A DNA stretch of 64,000 nt from NCBI GenBank assembly GCA_007994965.1, contig VOPW01000001.1, positions 868,001 through 932,000 on the forward strand, in the 5' to 3' direction. Both the position numbers and the translations under genes were made by a program. Shown piece by piece: positions 42,234 through 51,893 of the stretch. Below the pieces are notes generated by a model. The model saw nothing but the letters and a program-made list of their open reading frames with translations. It made no database searches and was not told where the DNA came from. Source of the stretch: Piscinibacter aquaticus (GTDB lineage: Bacteria > Pseudomonadota > Gammaproteobacteria > Burkholderiales > Burkholderiaceae_C). Each line of letters starts with the position of its first letter. The stretch's first letter is position 1.

Positions 42234-43529
42234 ATGCCCCGTTCGAAGATCGGTCACACCCTCGTTGCTCTCGCCGCCGCCGCGTGCGTGGCCGGCCCCG
42301 CCGTCGCGCAGCAGAACATCGAGAAGCTCAAGCAGATGAAGGTCGCGACCACCGACCTGAACATCCCGGTGGTGCCGCAGGAAGGCAAGAACGCCGCGGC
42401 GATCCGCGAGAACCTCAAGAAGATCAAGATGCCGGCCGGCTTCAAGATCGACCTGTTCGCCATCGTGCCCGATGCGCGCCACATGGCCGTCGCGCCGAGC
42501 ACCAACATGCTGTTCGTCGGCACGCGCAAGACCACCGTCTGGGCCGTCACCGACCGCAACAGCGACGGCGTGGCCGACGAGGTCAAGTCCTTCGCGCCCT
42601 CGCTGAAGTTCACCAACCCGAACGGCGTGTGCTGGACCAAGGACGGTTTCCTGATCGTTGCCGAGCACAACCGCGTGCTGAACTTCCCGGCCGCCGAGTT
42701 CTTCTACGAAGGCCCGGATGTCGCGGTGATCGAGGTTGTCGGGCAGGGCAAGCTGATCCCGCCCGAGGAGGAGTCGTACAACCACGGCGCGCGCACCTGC
42801 CGCGTCGACGACAGCGGCAACCTCTACATCACGCTCGGCCAGCCGTACAACGTGCAGCCGAAGGAGAAGGTCGCGATGTACGAGCAGATCGGCATCGGCG
42901 GCATGATCAAGCTGAACGCCTTCGACGGCTCCAAGCGCGAGGTCGTCGCCAAGGGCGTGCGCAACTCGGTCGGCATGGACATCAACCCGAAGGACAAGAC
43001 CGTCTGGTTCACCGACAACCAGACCGACGGCATGGGCGACGACACGCCGCCCGGCGAGCTGAACCGCATCACCAAGCCCGGTGGCGGTGGCGAGCACTTC
43101 GGCTACCCGTTCATCCACGGCAACAACGTGCAGATTGCCGGCACCGCCGCGGCGCCGGACCTGAAGGGCATGAGCCCGCCGGCGCAGTGGACCAAGCCGC
43201 AGGTCGAGTTCCCGGCGCACCGGGCGCAGCTCGGCATGACGTTCTACAACGGCAAGATGTTCCCGGCGCAGTACCAGGGTGGCGTGTTCGTCGCGTCGCA
43301 CGGCTCGTGGAACCGCACCAAGGCCAGCGGCGGCCTGATCAACTTCGTGCCCATCAAGGCCGACGGCACCGCCGGTGCGAGCACGGTCTTCGCCGAGGGC
43401 TTCCTCGACAGCGAGACCGGCATCTACCGCGGTCGCCCGGTCGACGTGGCGGTGATGAAGGACGGCTCGCTGCTGGTGTCCGACGACTACGCGGGTGCGA
43501 TCTATCGCATCACCTACAGCGCACCGTGA
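42234..43529 (+). CDS. PQQ-dependent sugar (sorbosone-type) dehydrogenase
   Basis: 431 residues, intact. Signal peptide ending PAVAQ, then a six-bladed beta-propeller of the glucose/sorbosone dehydrogenase family (GSDH): SYNHGARTCRVDDSGNLYIT, KGVRNSVGMDINPK, TDNQTDGMGDDTPPGELN, EHFGYPFIHG, FVASHGSWNR and GRPVDVAVMKDGSLLVSDD. Oxidises an aldose or similar polyol in the periplasm with PQQ, passing electrons to the cytochrome encoded next (GTGA overlap). RBS CAGGAGACAG. Expressed from the sigma-54 promoter upstream. The precise substrate is unknown. Confidence 0.9.
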   Translation: MPRSKIGHTLVALAAAACVAGPAVAQQNIEKLKQMKVATTDLNIPVVPQEGKNAAAIRENLKKIKMPAGFKIDLFAIVPDARHMAVAPSTNMLFVGTRKTTVWAVTDRNSDGVADEVKSFAPSLKFTNPNGVCWTKDGFLIVAEHNRVLNFPAAEFFYEGPDVAVIEVVGQGKLIPPEEESYNHGARTCRVDDSGNLYITLGQPYNVQPKEKVAMYEQIGIGGMIKLNAFDGSKREVVAKGVRNSVGMDINPKDKTVWFTDNQTDGMGDDTPPGELNRITKPGGGGEHFGYPFIHGNNVQIAGTAAAPDLKGMSPPAQWTKPQVEFPAHRAQLGMTFYNGKMFPAQYQGGVFVASHGSWNRTKASGGLINFVPIKADGTAGASTVFAEGFLDSETGIYRGRPVDVAVMKDGSLLVSDDYAGAIYRITYSAP

Positions 43530-43849
43530 AGTCGCTGACGCTGTCGATGCTGCTGCTGGCCGCCGCGCTGCCGGGCGTGGCGGTCGCAGGCGACGCCGCG
43601 GCGGGCAAGCAGAAGGCCTTGCAGGCCTGCGCCGTGTGTCACGGCCAGGTCGGCATCGCCGCTGCGCCCGAGACGCCCAACCCGGCTGGTGAACCGGCGG
43701 GCTACCTCGCCCGGGCAGCTGCGTGCCTTCCGCAGCGGCAAGCGCCAGCACGAGGTGATGGGGTGATCGCCAAGTCGCTGAGCGACGAGGAGATCGACAA
43801 CGTCACCGCCTGGTTCTCGTCGATCCAGGTCTCGGCCACCGCGCCTTGA
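43526..43849 (+). CDS. Periplasmic class I c-type cytochrome
   Basis: 107 residues from a GTG overlapping the dehydrogenase stop. Signal peptide then AGDAAAGKQKALQACAVCHG, with heme motif CAVCH. It ends IAKSLSDEEIDNVTAWFSSI. An extra G near 43712 and a lost base near 43766 cancel, so the ORF stays open but about 18 residues between them are mistranslated; corrected they read YLARQLRAFRSGKRQHEVM. It probably takes electrons from the PQQ enzyme to the respiratory chain. Confidence 0.85.
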   Translation: MKSLTLSMLLLAAALPGVAVAGDAAAGKQKALQACAVCHGQVGIAAAPETPNPAGEPAGYLARAAACLPQRQAPARGDGVIAKSLSDEEIDNVTAWFSSIQVSATAP

Positions 43850-43858
43850 CTTGCAACA

Positions 43859-43883
43859 GGTGCGCGCCGGGATGGCGCGCACC
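43859..43883 (+). terminator. Strong hairpin after the cytochrome gene
   Basis: GGTGCGCGCC-GGGAT-GGCGCGCACC, a perfect 10-bp stem ten bases after the stop, without a T-run. It may end the dehydrogenase-cytochrome transcript or act in the leader of the receptor gene that follows. Confidence 0.5.
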
Positions 43884-43978
43884 TCCAGAAAATCTCTAAC
43901 GGCAAACCCCGTCGCGGGCCGCGAGGGCATCGCGTAGCCTCGCGGCGCCCGCTGGCGACTCGAACTCCACACCAGAAC

Positions 43979-46136
43979 ATGAACAAGCCGTTGACGCTCT
44001 CCACGCTCGCCCTGTCCCTCGCCGCCGCCTATCCGCCGCCGCGCAGACGGCCGAGCTCGACCCCGTGGTCGTGACCGCCGAACGCACGCGCACCACCACC
44101 TTCGACGCGCCGGCGGCGATCACCGCCATCGGCCGCGAGGTGATCGACGACGGCGGCTTCCAGGTCAACCTCTCCGAGGCGCTGAACCGGGTGCCCGGCA
44201 TCAGCGTGCTGAACCGGCAGAACTATGCGCAGGACCTGCAGCTGTCGATCCGCGGCTTCGGCTCGCGCTCGACCTTCGGCATCCGCGGCGTGCGGCTGAT
44301 CGTCGACGGCATCCCGGCCTCGATGCCCGACGGCCAGGGCCAGGCCTCGACCATCGCGCTCGGCTCGGCCCAGCGCATCGAGGTGCTGCGTGGCCCGATG
44401 GCGCAGCTGTACGGCAATGCCGCGGGCGGCGTGGTGCAGGTGTTCAGCGGCACCGACGCCACGGTGCCCACGGTCGAGGCCATGCTTGCCGCCGGCCCGT
44501 GGGAGCAGAACAAGGTCGGCCTGAAATTCGGCCACAACGGCGAGCGCGACAGCGTGGTCGTCGATGCGATGCGCTATGCCACCAACGGCTGGCGCGACCA
44601 CAGCCAAGGCCGAGCGCACGCAGTTCAACGCCAAGTGGGAGCGTGCGCTCGATGCGAACTCGACGATCAGCGTGGTCGCCAACTCCTTCGACCAGCTGCT
44701 GAGCAAGGATCCGGCCGGCCTGACGCGGGCGCAGTTCGAGGCCGATCCGCGCCGGTGGCGGCCATCGTCAAGTCGCAGGATGCGAGCAAGGTCGTCAACC
44801 AGCAGCAGCTCGGCAGCGTCTACGAGCGGCGCCTGACCGAGGCGACCACGCTGACCTCGCGCCTGTATGTCGGCTACCGCAACCTCTACAACAAGCTGTC
44901 GGTGCCGGCCACCGCGCCGGCCCAGGCCTCGATCACCGGCTCGGGCGGCACCATCGACTTCTCGCGCAGCTACATGGGCGCCGGCCTGCAGCTGGCGCAT
45001 CAGATCAGGCTCGACGGTGAGCGCACGGCGCGGCTGACCGCCGGCATCGAGCACGACCGCAGCGAGGAAGATCGCCAGGGCTACGTGAACAACGGCGGCG
45101 TGCAGGGCATCCTCAAGCGCGACGAGCTCAACACCGTGCGCAGCACCGATGTGTACGCGCAGGCCGCCTACGACGTGCTGAGCTCGCTGACGGCCACTGC
45201 CGGCGTGCGTTCGAGCAAGGTGAAGTTCGCCAGCGACGACCGTTTCATCCGGCCGTCGCCGCCGGCTCCCGCGCCCGGCAACCCGGACGACAGCGGCGGC
45301 CAGGACTACAGCGCCACCAACCCGGTGATCGGCCTGACCTTCCGTGCCAGCCCGACGCTGCACCTGTATGCCAACGTCGGCCGCGGCTTCGAGACGCCGA
45401 CCTTCACCGAGCTGTCGTACCGGCCGCCGTGCGGCACGCGGCGCCGGCCGGCTGCGTCGAGACCGGCCTGAACACCGACCTGAAGGCCTCGCGCAGCCGC
45501 CACGCCGAGCTCGGCGCGAAGTGGAAGATCGCCAGCGGCCACCGGCTCGACGTGGCGGTGTTCGACATCGCCACCGAGGACGAGATCGTCACCAACACCA
45601 ACACCGGCGGGCGCACCACCTTCAAGAATGCCGGCCGCACCAGCCGCAAGGGCGGCGAGCTGATGTACACGGGCCAGTTCGCCGAGACGCTGCGCACCAC
45701 GCTGAGCGTGACTTCGCTGAAGGCGCGCTTCGACGACCCGTTCGTCAGCGGCGCCGGCGCCACGGCGGTCAACATCCCGGCCGGCAACCGCCTGCCCGGC
45801 ACGCCCGAGCGCAGCGCCTTTGCCGAACTGGTGTGGGCGCCGAAGGCGGCCTGGGGCGGTTTCAATGCCGGCGCCGAGGTCATCCACACGGGCAAGCTGT
45901 ACGTCAACGACGCCAACACCGATGCCGCGCCGGCGGTCACGCTGCTCAACCTGCGTGCCGGCTTCACCCAGAAGGTCGGCCCCTGGACGCTGAAGCAGCT
46001 GCTGCGCGTGGACAACGTCAACGACAAGACCTACGCCGGCTCGGTGATCGTCAACGACGCCAACGGCCGCTTCTTCGAACCGGCGCTGCCGAGGAATTGG
46101 ACGCTCGCCTTCACGGCGCGGCACGAGTTCCGCTAA
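43979..46136 (+). CDS. TonB-dependent outer-membrane receptor (four frameshifts)
   Basis: About 718 residues. Signal start MNKPLTLSTLALSL, a plug domain (DPVVVTAERTRTTTFDAPAAI as TonB box region, [20 protein letters not shown] as plug signature) and a 22-strand barrel ending in WTLAFTARHEFR with a C-terminal aromatic/Arg pattern. Frame changes near 44028, 44605, 44755 and 45435. Proteins like this import iron complexes or other scarce nutrients. Nearby genes do not name the ligand; there is no siderophore gene in the window. Confidence 0.88.
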
Positions 46137-46147
46137 GGTGTCGTGCC

Positions 46148-46700
46148 ATGAGCACGAACGTCAGCACGAACACTGAAACCATCACCCTCGGCGGCGGCTG
46201 CTTCTGGTGCACCGAGGCGGTCTACGAGCGGGTGCGCGGCGTGGTCGCCGTCGAATCGGGCTACAGCAACGGCCGCATCGCGCGGCCGACCTACGAGCAG
46301 GTGTGCACCGGCGACACCGGCTGCGTGGAGGTGGTGCGCGTGCGCTTCGACCCGGCGCAGATCACGCTGCGCGAGGTGCTGGAGATCTTCTTTGTCGTGC
46401 ATGACCCGACCACGCTGAACCGGCAGGGCAACGACGTCGGCACGCAGTACCGCTCGGGCATCTACGTCCATTCGCCCGAGCAGGAGCATGTGGCGCGCGA
46501 GGTGGTGGCCGAGGTGAATGCGAAGCTCGGCGGCCGCGTGGTCACCGAGATCGCGGCGGAGCGCGACTATTCGCGCGCCGAGGATTACCACCAGCACTAT
46601 TTCGCCAACCACCCGGGGCAGGGGCTATTGCGCCTTCGTCGTCGCCCCCAAGGTGGAGAAGTTTCGCAAGACCTTTGCAGAGCGCGTGCGAGACGCCTGA
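46148..46700 (+). CDS. msrA: Peptide-methionine (S)-S-oxide reductase (one frameshift)
   Basis: About 183 residues: catalytic GGGCFWCTEAVYERV near residue 20 and the family blocks VESGYSNGR, YEQVCTGDTGCVEVVRV, NRQGNDVGTQYRSGIY, DYHQHYFANHPGQGYC. One extra G near 46624 breaks the frame just before YCAFVVAPKV. Repairs oxidised methionine. Starts 11 bases after the receptor stop. Confidence 0.93.
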
Positions 46701-46730
46701 GTCGTTCGCGCCGCTAGACTGCAGGCCGTG

Positions 46731-47092
46731 ATGCGCCTGCGCCCTCCAACCCGACGACGCCTGCTGCCCGTGCTGGCCGCGGCGTTGCTGTGGCTGCAGG
46801 CGCTCGGCCTTTGGCACCACGTCGTGCACGGGTCCGGCGTGCAGCGCGACGCGGCGGTGGCCTCGGCCACCGGCCACGGCCACGACCACGACCACGCCTT
46901 CGCCGGTCACGACGAGGGCGACCCCAGTGCCGGCTCTACGACCAGCTCGCGCACGCCGACATCGCCTTCGGCAGCGCCGGCGCGGCGCCGGCGCTGGACG
47001 TGGTCAGCGCAGCGCTCGCGGCGGTACCGGCCGGCCGGCTCGCGCCGCAGGCCGCCGGCTTCCTCGCTCGCGGCCCGCCTTTCACGGCCTGA
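46731..47092 (+). CDS. His-rich small protein upstream of a ZnuD-like receptor (one frameshift)
   Basis: About 120 residues. Basic start MRLRPPTRRRLLPVLA, hydrophobic segment LLWLQALGLWHHVVHG, then a His/Asp cluster (GHGHDHDHAFAGHDEGD). After one lost base near 46924 come CRLYDQLAHADIAF and a C-terminal GFLARGPPF. Related proteins occur immediately ahead of TonB receptors for zinc. A role in buffering or sensing periplasmic metal is inferred from the His cluster and position. Confidence 0.7.
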
Positions 47093-47110
47093 AGTCCTCC
47101 GCTCCCGCAT

Positions 47111-47137
47111 GGCGCCATCGGCCGGGCCGATGGCGCC
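47111..47137 (+). terminator. Perfect 12-bp hairpin between the His-rich gene and the receptor
   Basis: GGCGCCATCGGC-CGG-GCCGATGGCGCC, a 12-bp perfect stem with a 3-base loop, 19 bases after the His-rich stop and 46 bases before the receptor ATG. No T-run follows, so it could be an attenuator, an mRNA stabiliser or a terminator. Confidence 0.5.
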
Positions 47138-47183
47138 CGGCGCGCATTCGCGCCGTCCGACTTCTCCGTGATGGAACCACGAC

Positions 47184-49212
47184 ATGTCCTCCTCCTTTCT
47201 GCCGCGGCGCACCGCCGTGGCCCTCGCCGCGGCGGCCGCAGCCTTCACCGCGCAGGCGCAGAGCAGCGCCACGCTCGAGCCGGTCTTCGTCACCGGCAAC
47301 CCCTTGCGCTCCTCCGACTGGCTGGGCCGGTGTCTTCGCTGTCCGGTGACGGCCTCGTGCTGCGCCGGGCGTCCTCGCTGGCCGAGACGATCGCCGACCA
47401 GCCGGGCCTGTCGGCCACCTGGTTCGGCCCGAACGCCAACCGGCCGGTGATTCGCGGGCTCGACGGCGACCGCGTGCGCATGCTCGGCAACGGCGGCAAC
47501 TCCTTCGACGCCTCGGCGCTGAGCTACGACCATGCGGTGCCGATCGATCCGCTGGTGGTCGAGCGCATCGAGGTGCTGCGCGGGCCCGCGGCGCTGTTGT
47601 ATGGCGGCAGCGCGATCGGCGGCGTGGTCAATGCGATCGACAACCGCATCCCGCGCGAGCCGATCCGTTCGCTCGGCGGCGCGGCCGAACTGCGCCTGGG
47701 CGGCGCACAGCGCGAGCGCGGCGGCGCGGCGCTGGTCGAAACCGGCGACGGACGCTGGGCGCTGCACGCCGATGCGTTCTCGCGCGAGACCGACGACCTG
47801 CGCGTGCCGCGCTTCGTGCCGCGCGAAGACGGCGTGCCGCTGGACGAGACCCGCACCGTGCGCAACTCCGCCTCGCGCTCGAAGGGCGGTGCGCTCGGCG
47901 CCTCGCTGACCTTCGACAGCGGTCACGTCGGCGTGGCCGTCGATCGTTTCGACAGCCGCTACGGCATCGTCGCCGAGCCCGATGTGACGATCCGCATGCA
48001 GCGCGACCATCTCGCGCTCGACGGCGAGTGGCGCTGGGCCGACGGGCCGCTGCGCGGCCTGCGCGCCACGCTGGGCCGCACCGTCTACGAGCACGAGGAG
48101 ATCGAGGGCAGCGGCGCGGTCGGCACGGTGTTCGCCACGCGCGGCAACGAAGCGCGGCTGGAAGCCCAGCATGCGCCGCTCGGGCCGCTGCGCGGCGCGG
48201 TCGGCGTGCAGATCGAGGACAGCGACTTCTCCGCCCTCGGCGAAGAGGCCTTCGTGCCCTCGACCACCACGCGCAAGCAGGGCCTGTTTCTGCTCGAGGA
48301 GACGAACTGGCCGCTGGGCACGCTCAGCGCCGGCGCGCGCGTGGAGCGCGTGCGCGTGGCCTCGGCCGGCGATGCCGACCCGGCCGAGCCGCGCTTCGGC
48401 GCCGCGAAGCAACGCCGCTTCACGCTGGGCAGCGCGTCGCTGTCGAACCTGTGGCCCCTCGCGCCGGGCTGGAGCCGGCCACCACGCTCGCGCACACCGA
48501 ACGCGCGCCGACCTCGTTCGAGCTCTTTGCCAACGGCGCGCACGCCGCGACCGCGGCCTACGAGCGGGGCGACCCGACGCTGGGCGTGGAGCGTGGGCGC
48601 AATCTCGATCTCGCGCTGCGCTGGGCGAGCGGCGAGAGCGAGTGGCGCCTCGGCGCCTTCGAGTCGCGCTTCTCGCGCTTCATCACGCTGGCAGCGACCG
48701 GCGCGACGGTCGACGTGGTCGGCGAAGACGGCAGCATCGAGAGCCTGCCGGAGTACGCGTTCCGCAGTGCCCGCGCGCGGCTGCGTGGCGTGGAGGTGCA
48801 GGGACGGCACCGAATCGCGCTGGCTGGCTGGGCGCTCGACCTGCAGGCGCAGCTCGATCGCGTGCGCGGCGACGACCTCGACCGCGGCGAGCCGCTGCTG
48901 AGGCTGGCCCCGGCGCGGCTGCGCCTGGGCGTGGACGCCACCCACGGGCCGTGGCGGCTGTCGGCATCGGCCGAGCACGCGCAGCGCCAGCGCCGGGTGC
49001 CGGCCACCGATACGGCGACGCCGGGCTATACGCTGGTCGACCTCGCCGCCGCGCGACGCTTCGAGTGGGGCGGCCACGACGTGCTGGCCTTCGCGAAGCT
49101 CGCCAACGTGGGCGACGTGCTCGCGCGCAGCGCCAGCAGCATCGCCACGGTGCGCGATCTCGCGCCGCTGCCGGGCCGTTCGCTGAAGGTGGGCCTGCGC
49201 GTGGACTTCTAG
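47184..49212 (+). CDS. ZnuD-like TonB-dependent receptor (two frameshifts)
   Basis: About 676 residues. Signal [15 protein letters not shown], TonB box region [11 protein letters not shown], plug ([60 protein letters not shown]) and a barrel ending [14 protein letters not shown]. The [20 protein letters not shown] signature and lack of cysteine-rich loops match ZnuD-type zinc receptors. Frame changes near 47330 and 48475. The His-rich small protein upstream supports metal import. Its stop overlaps that of pdxH on the other strand. Confidence 0.85.
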
Positions 49213-49856
49213 GGCGCCAGCCGCTCGCGCACCCACTGGCCGGCGTCGAGCCGGTAGCGCAGCCGATCGTGCAGGCGCGACTTGCGGCCCTGCCAGAACT
49301 CCCAGCGGTCGGGCACGAGGCGGTAGCCGCCCCAGTGCGGCGGCCGCGGTGGCTGCAACAGGAACTGCGCGCCATAGCGCGCCGCGTTGGCGACCAGCAC
49401 GGCACGCGACTCGATCACCTGGCTCTGCGGCGAGGCCCAGGCGCCGATGCGCGAATCGAGCGGCCGCGACTGGAAATAGGCGTCGCTTTCCTCGGCGCCG
49501 ACCTTCTCGACGCGGCCCTCGATGCGCACGACGCGTTCGAGCTCGACCCAGTGGAACTGCAATGCCGCGAAAGGATTGCCGGCCAGCTCGCGCCCCTTGC
49601 GGCTGTCGTAATTGGTGTACCAGACGATGCCGCGCTCGTCGTAGCCCTTGATCAGCACCACGCGCGTGGAGGGGCGGCCATCGGCCGCGACGGTGGCCAC
49701 CGTCATCGCATTCGGCTCGGGCAGCTCCGCGCTGAGGGCCTGCTGGAACCAGTGCTCGAACTGGCGCAGCGGATCGGCCGCGCTGGCGGTCTCGTCGAGT
49801 TCGTCTCGCTCGTAGCTCTTGCGCAGGTTGGCGATCTCGCGGCTCTTGTCACTCAT
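49209..49856 (-). CDS. pdxH: Pyridoxine/pyridoxamine 5'-phosphate oxidase
   Basis: 215 residues, intact. FMN-dependent enzyme making pyridoxal phosphate. Seen are [12 protein letters not shown] at the N-terminus, [38 protein letters not shown] and the C-terminal [20 protein letters not shown] with LHDRLRYR, all diagnostic. Confidence 0.96.
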   Translation of the reverse strand: MSDKSREIANLRKSYERDELDETASAADPLRQFEHWFQQALSAELPEPNAMTVATVAADGRPSTRVVLIKGYDERGIVWYTNYDSRKGRELAGNPFAALQFHWVELERVVRIEGRVEKVGAEESDAYFQSRPLDSRIGAWASPQSQVIESRAVLVANAARYGAQFLLQPPRPPHWGGYRLVPDRWEFWQGRKSRLHDRLRYRLDAGQWVRERLAP

Positions 49857-49956
49857 GATTCGCTCGTTGTCGGTGCAAGGGCACCATGCTAGGGCTTACC
49901 CGCCCGACAGTTCTGGTTGGGCAATTCTGCTTACGGGGAAGGCCTTAGGTGATCGT

Positions 49957-50013
49957 CCCACTACCTGCGAGTGGGTTGCGAACCCATTCTTGATGCAGGT
50001 CGAATTCATCAAG
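49957..50013 (+). promoter_or_regulatory. Hairpin-rich leader before the MobA-like gene
   Basis: Three stems in series: CCCACT/AGTGGG (49957-49975), TGGGTT-GCG-AACCCA (49972-49986) and CTTGATG/CATCAAG (49989-50013). The first two share four bases (TGGG), so they are mutually exclusive, as in an attenuator. The region is less GC-rich than the genes around it. I could not match it to a known riboswitch. Confidence 0.4.
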
Positions 50014-50031
50014 AAGAAGAGAGGTCGCGCA

Positions 50032-50658
50032 ATGAGGGCGCAGCCGGCGGTGATCGTGTTGGCAGCAGGACGGGGAAGCCGATTCCTGGGGGCCGACCAC
50101 AAGCTCGCCCAGCGTCTGGGCAGCGCCACCGTGCTGGCCACGACGCTGCGTCATGCGGTGGCCACCCAGTTGCCCGTGGTGGTGGTGACCACCGAGGCAT
50201 TTGCCGAGGTGGCGCGGCGCAGCGTCGCCGCACGCGACGTGATCGTTCTGCCCGAGGTGGGCTCGCCGGGCCACGAGGCGCTCGGCATGGGTTACTCGAT
50301 CGCCAGCGGCGTCAGCGGCGCTCCCGATGCCAGCGGGTGGCTGGTGCTGCCGGGCGACATGCCGATGGTGCGCAGCGAGACCATGCTCGAGGTGGCGCGC
50401 GAACTGGCGCAGCATCCGGTGGTCTTCGCGCAGCACAAGGGCGTGCGCGGCCACCCGGTGGGCTTCTCGGCCGAGCTCTACAGCGAACTGACCGCACTGC
50501 GCGGCGACGAAGGCGCACGCCGGCTGGCGGCACGCTACCCGGCGATCGGCGTCGAGGTGGATGATCCCGGCGTGCTGATCGACGTCGATACCGAGGCCGA
50601 CCTGGAAAGTGTCCGCCTTGCCCAGCAGGCGGCGCGGCACGAGGCCCAGCGCCTCTGA
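50032..50658 (+). CDS. MobA/MocA-like nucleotidyltransferase
   Basis: 208 residues. VIVLAAGRGSRFLGADHKLAQ is the GTP/CTP-binding loop of the MobA/MocA family; GLGMGYSIASGVSGAP (as ALGMGYSIASG), GWLVLPGDMPMV and HPVGFSAELY continue the pattern. Such enzymes add CMP or GMP to molybdopterin, or act on other sugars. No xanthine-dehydrogenase-type gene is adjacent, so the cofactor target is open. ATG at 50032 has AGAGAGG upstream; an ATG at 49993 has no site. Confidence 0.82.
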   Translation: MRAQPAVIVLAAGRGSRFLGADHKLAQRLGSATVLATTLRHAVATQLPVVVVTTEAFAEVARRSVAARDVIVLPEVGSPGHEALGMGYSIASGVSGAPDASGWLVLPGDMPMVRSETMLEVARELAQHPVVFAQHKGVRGHPVGFSAELYSELTALRGDEGARRLAARYPAIGVEVDDPGVLIDVDTEADLESVRLAQQAARHEAQRL

Positions 50659-50663
50659 GTGGC

Positions 50664-51269
50664 TCAGGCGGTCTTCAGCGTCCGCGCCAGGCGCTCGAGC
50701 CGCTCGATCTCGCGGTCGCGGATGCCGCGCGAGCGCAGGCAGGCGGCCGTCTCGAGCAGATAGTCCAGCGTGCTGCCGTAGCGACCGCGCGCATGGCGCA
50801 GGATCTCGAGCATCTCGACCTCGGCGATCTCGCCGGTGTGTGCCGGGCTCGCGCGATCGAGCGTGAACCCCAGCGCGCGTACGGTGCCTTGCGGTGTGCG
50901 GCAGGCCAGCCAGCGCGGGTCGTAGACGCCGGTGGGCATCTCGCGCGCCCACAGCCGCTCGAGTTCGCGCTCGGCGCGTGAGCGTTCGATGCGGTAGACC
51001 ACGCCGCGGCAGGAGCCGCCCGAGACCAGCGCGAAGACCAGGCCCGGCCGCTCCGGCGTGCCGCGGTTGATGCGCGAGCGCATGCGCAGTGCGCGGTGCC
51101 AGCCATGCACCGCTGCCGCGCGCTGCTCGTCGGCATCGAACTCCGGGCGCCAGATCAGCGAGGCGTAGCCGAACACCCAGAGATCGTCGGCCGGCGACCA
51201 GCCGCGCAGCGTCTGCGCCAGCAGCATCTGCGGGTCACGCAGCGTCAGCGTCTCGACCGGGGCGTCCAT
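50664..51269 (-). CDS. ChaC-like gamma-glutamylcyclotransferase
   Basis: 201 residues, intact. The N-terminal VFGYASLIWRPEF is the nucleotide-like YGSL signature of the ChaC family, and GTPERPGLVFALVSGGSCRGVVYRI carries the catalytic region. Cleaves gamma-glutamyl from glutathione, yielding 5-oxoproline and Cys-Gly. ATG at 51269 with an alternative GTG at 51272. Convergent with the MobA-like gene. Confidence 0.88.
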   Translation of the reverse strand: MDAPVETLTLRDPQMLLAQTLRGWSPADDLWVFGYASLIWRPEFDADEQRAAAVHGWHRALRMRSRINRGTPERPGLVFALVSGGSCRGVVYRIERSRAERELERLWAREMPTGVYDPRWLACRTPQGTVRALGFTLDRASPAHTGEIAEVEMLEILRHARGRYGSTLDYLLETAACLRSRGIRDREIERLERLARTLKTA

Positions 51270-51314
51270 CACCGAACTCTAGAATGCCTCGCCACATTCG
51301 AAACGGAGAAAAGC

Positions 51315-51779
51315 ATGAGTGATGCCAACGACGACGCACAAACTTACGCTCTGGGTGCCATCGCCGCCGTGGTGGCCCTGGTGATCGCCGGGGTGCTGAC
51401 GCTGGCGATCGGCCGCAGCGGCGCGCCCAAGGCGCCGGCTGCCGCGACTGCCGTGGCTGCGGCCGAAGCCGCCGCGCCGCGGGTGTACTTCGAGGTCGAT
51501 TCCGATGCGCTGCCCGCCGACGCGATGGAGGTGCTCAACCGCGTCGCCGAGGCCGCGCGCAACAACCCCGGCGCGCCGATCCTGATCTCCGGCTTCCACG
51601 ATGCCAGCGGCAACGCCGAGCACAACGCCGATCTGGCCAAGCGCCGTGCGCAGGCCGTGCGCCATGCGCTGGAGGCCAACGGCGTGCCGGCCTCGCAACT
51701 GCAGCTCGACAAGCCCCAGCAGACGCTGGGCGGCGGCGACCCGCGCGAAGCGCGCCGGGTGGAGATCCGCATCCAGTAA
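51315..51779 (+). CDS. OmpA-domain inner-membrane-anchored protein
   Basis: 154 residues: short N-terminus, one hydrophobic helix (AIAAVVALVIAGVLTLAIG), Ala-rich linker, and an OmpA-like C-terminal domain with VYFEVDSDALPADAMEVL, ILISGFHDASGNAEHNADLAKRRA and PREARRVEIRIQ. It may bind peptidoglycan from the inner-membrane side. SD CGGAGAAAA at 51304-51312; a TAGAAT box lies at 51280-51285. Confidence 0.85.
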   Translation: MSDANDDAQTYALGAIAAVVALVIAGVLTLAIGRSGAPKAPAAATAVAAAEAAAPRVYFEVDSDALPADAMEVLNRVAEAARNNPGAPILISGFHDASGNAEHNADLAKRRAQAVRHALEANGVPASQLQLDKPQQTLGGGDPREARRVEIRIQ

Positions 51780-51830
51780 GCGCCCGGCGCCGGCCGTGCC
51801 GACAGGCGGGCAGGGCGAAGGCGGCTTGTT

Positions 51831-51859
51831 TTGACGCTGTAACCCGGTTACTCGATAAT
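51831..51859 (+). promoter_or_regulatory. Sigma-70 promoter of edd
   Basis: TTGACG (51831-51836) and GATAAT (51854-51859) with the ideal 17-base spacer, 34 bases upstream of the edd ATG. The best -35/-10 promoter seen in the window. Confidence 0.8.
51839..51851. promoter_or_regulatory. Palindrome in the edd promoter spacer (candidate repressor operator)
   Basis: GTAAC-CCG-GTTAC, a perfect 5-bp inverted repeat lying entirely between the -35 and -10 hexamers. It has the TGTAA...TTAC shape of HexR/RpiR-family sites that control Entner-Doudoroff genes in other proteobacteria. A bound protein here would exclude RNA polymerase. A further GTTAC occurs just downstream. Confidence 0.55.
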
Positions 51860-51893
51860 TCGGGGCTGAGTTACCAATGGTTCGGACACCGCC

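Noticed and set aside
49860-50031. Known riboswitch (molybdenum cofactor or other) before the MobA-like gene
   Set aside because: The hairpins are visible but I could not match conserved loop sequences of any class I know; kept only as a structured leader.
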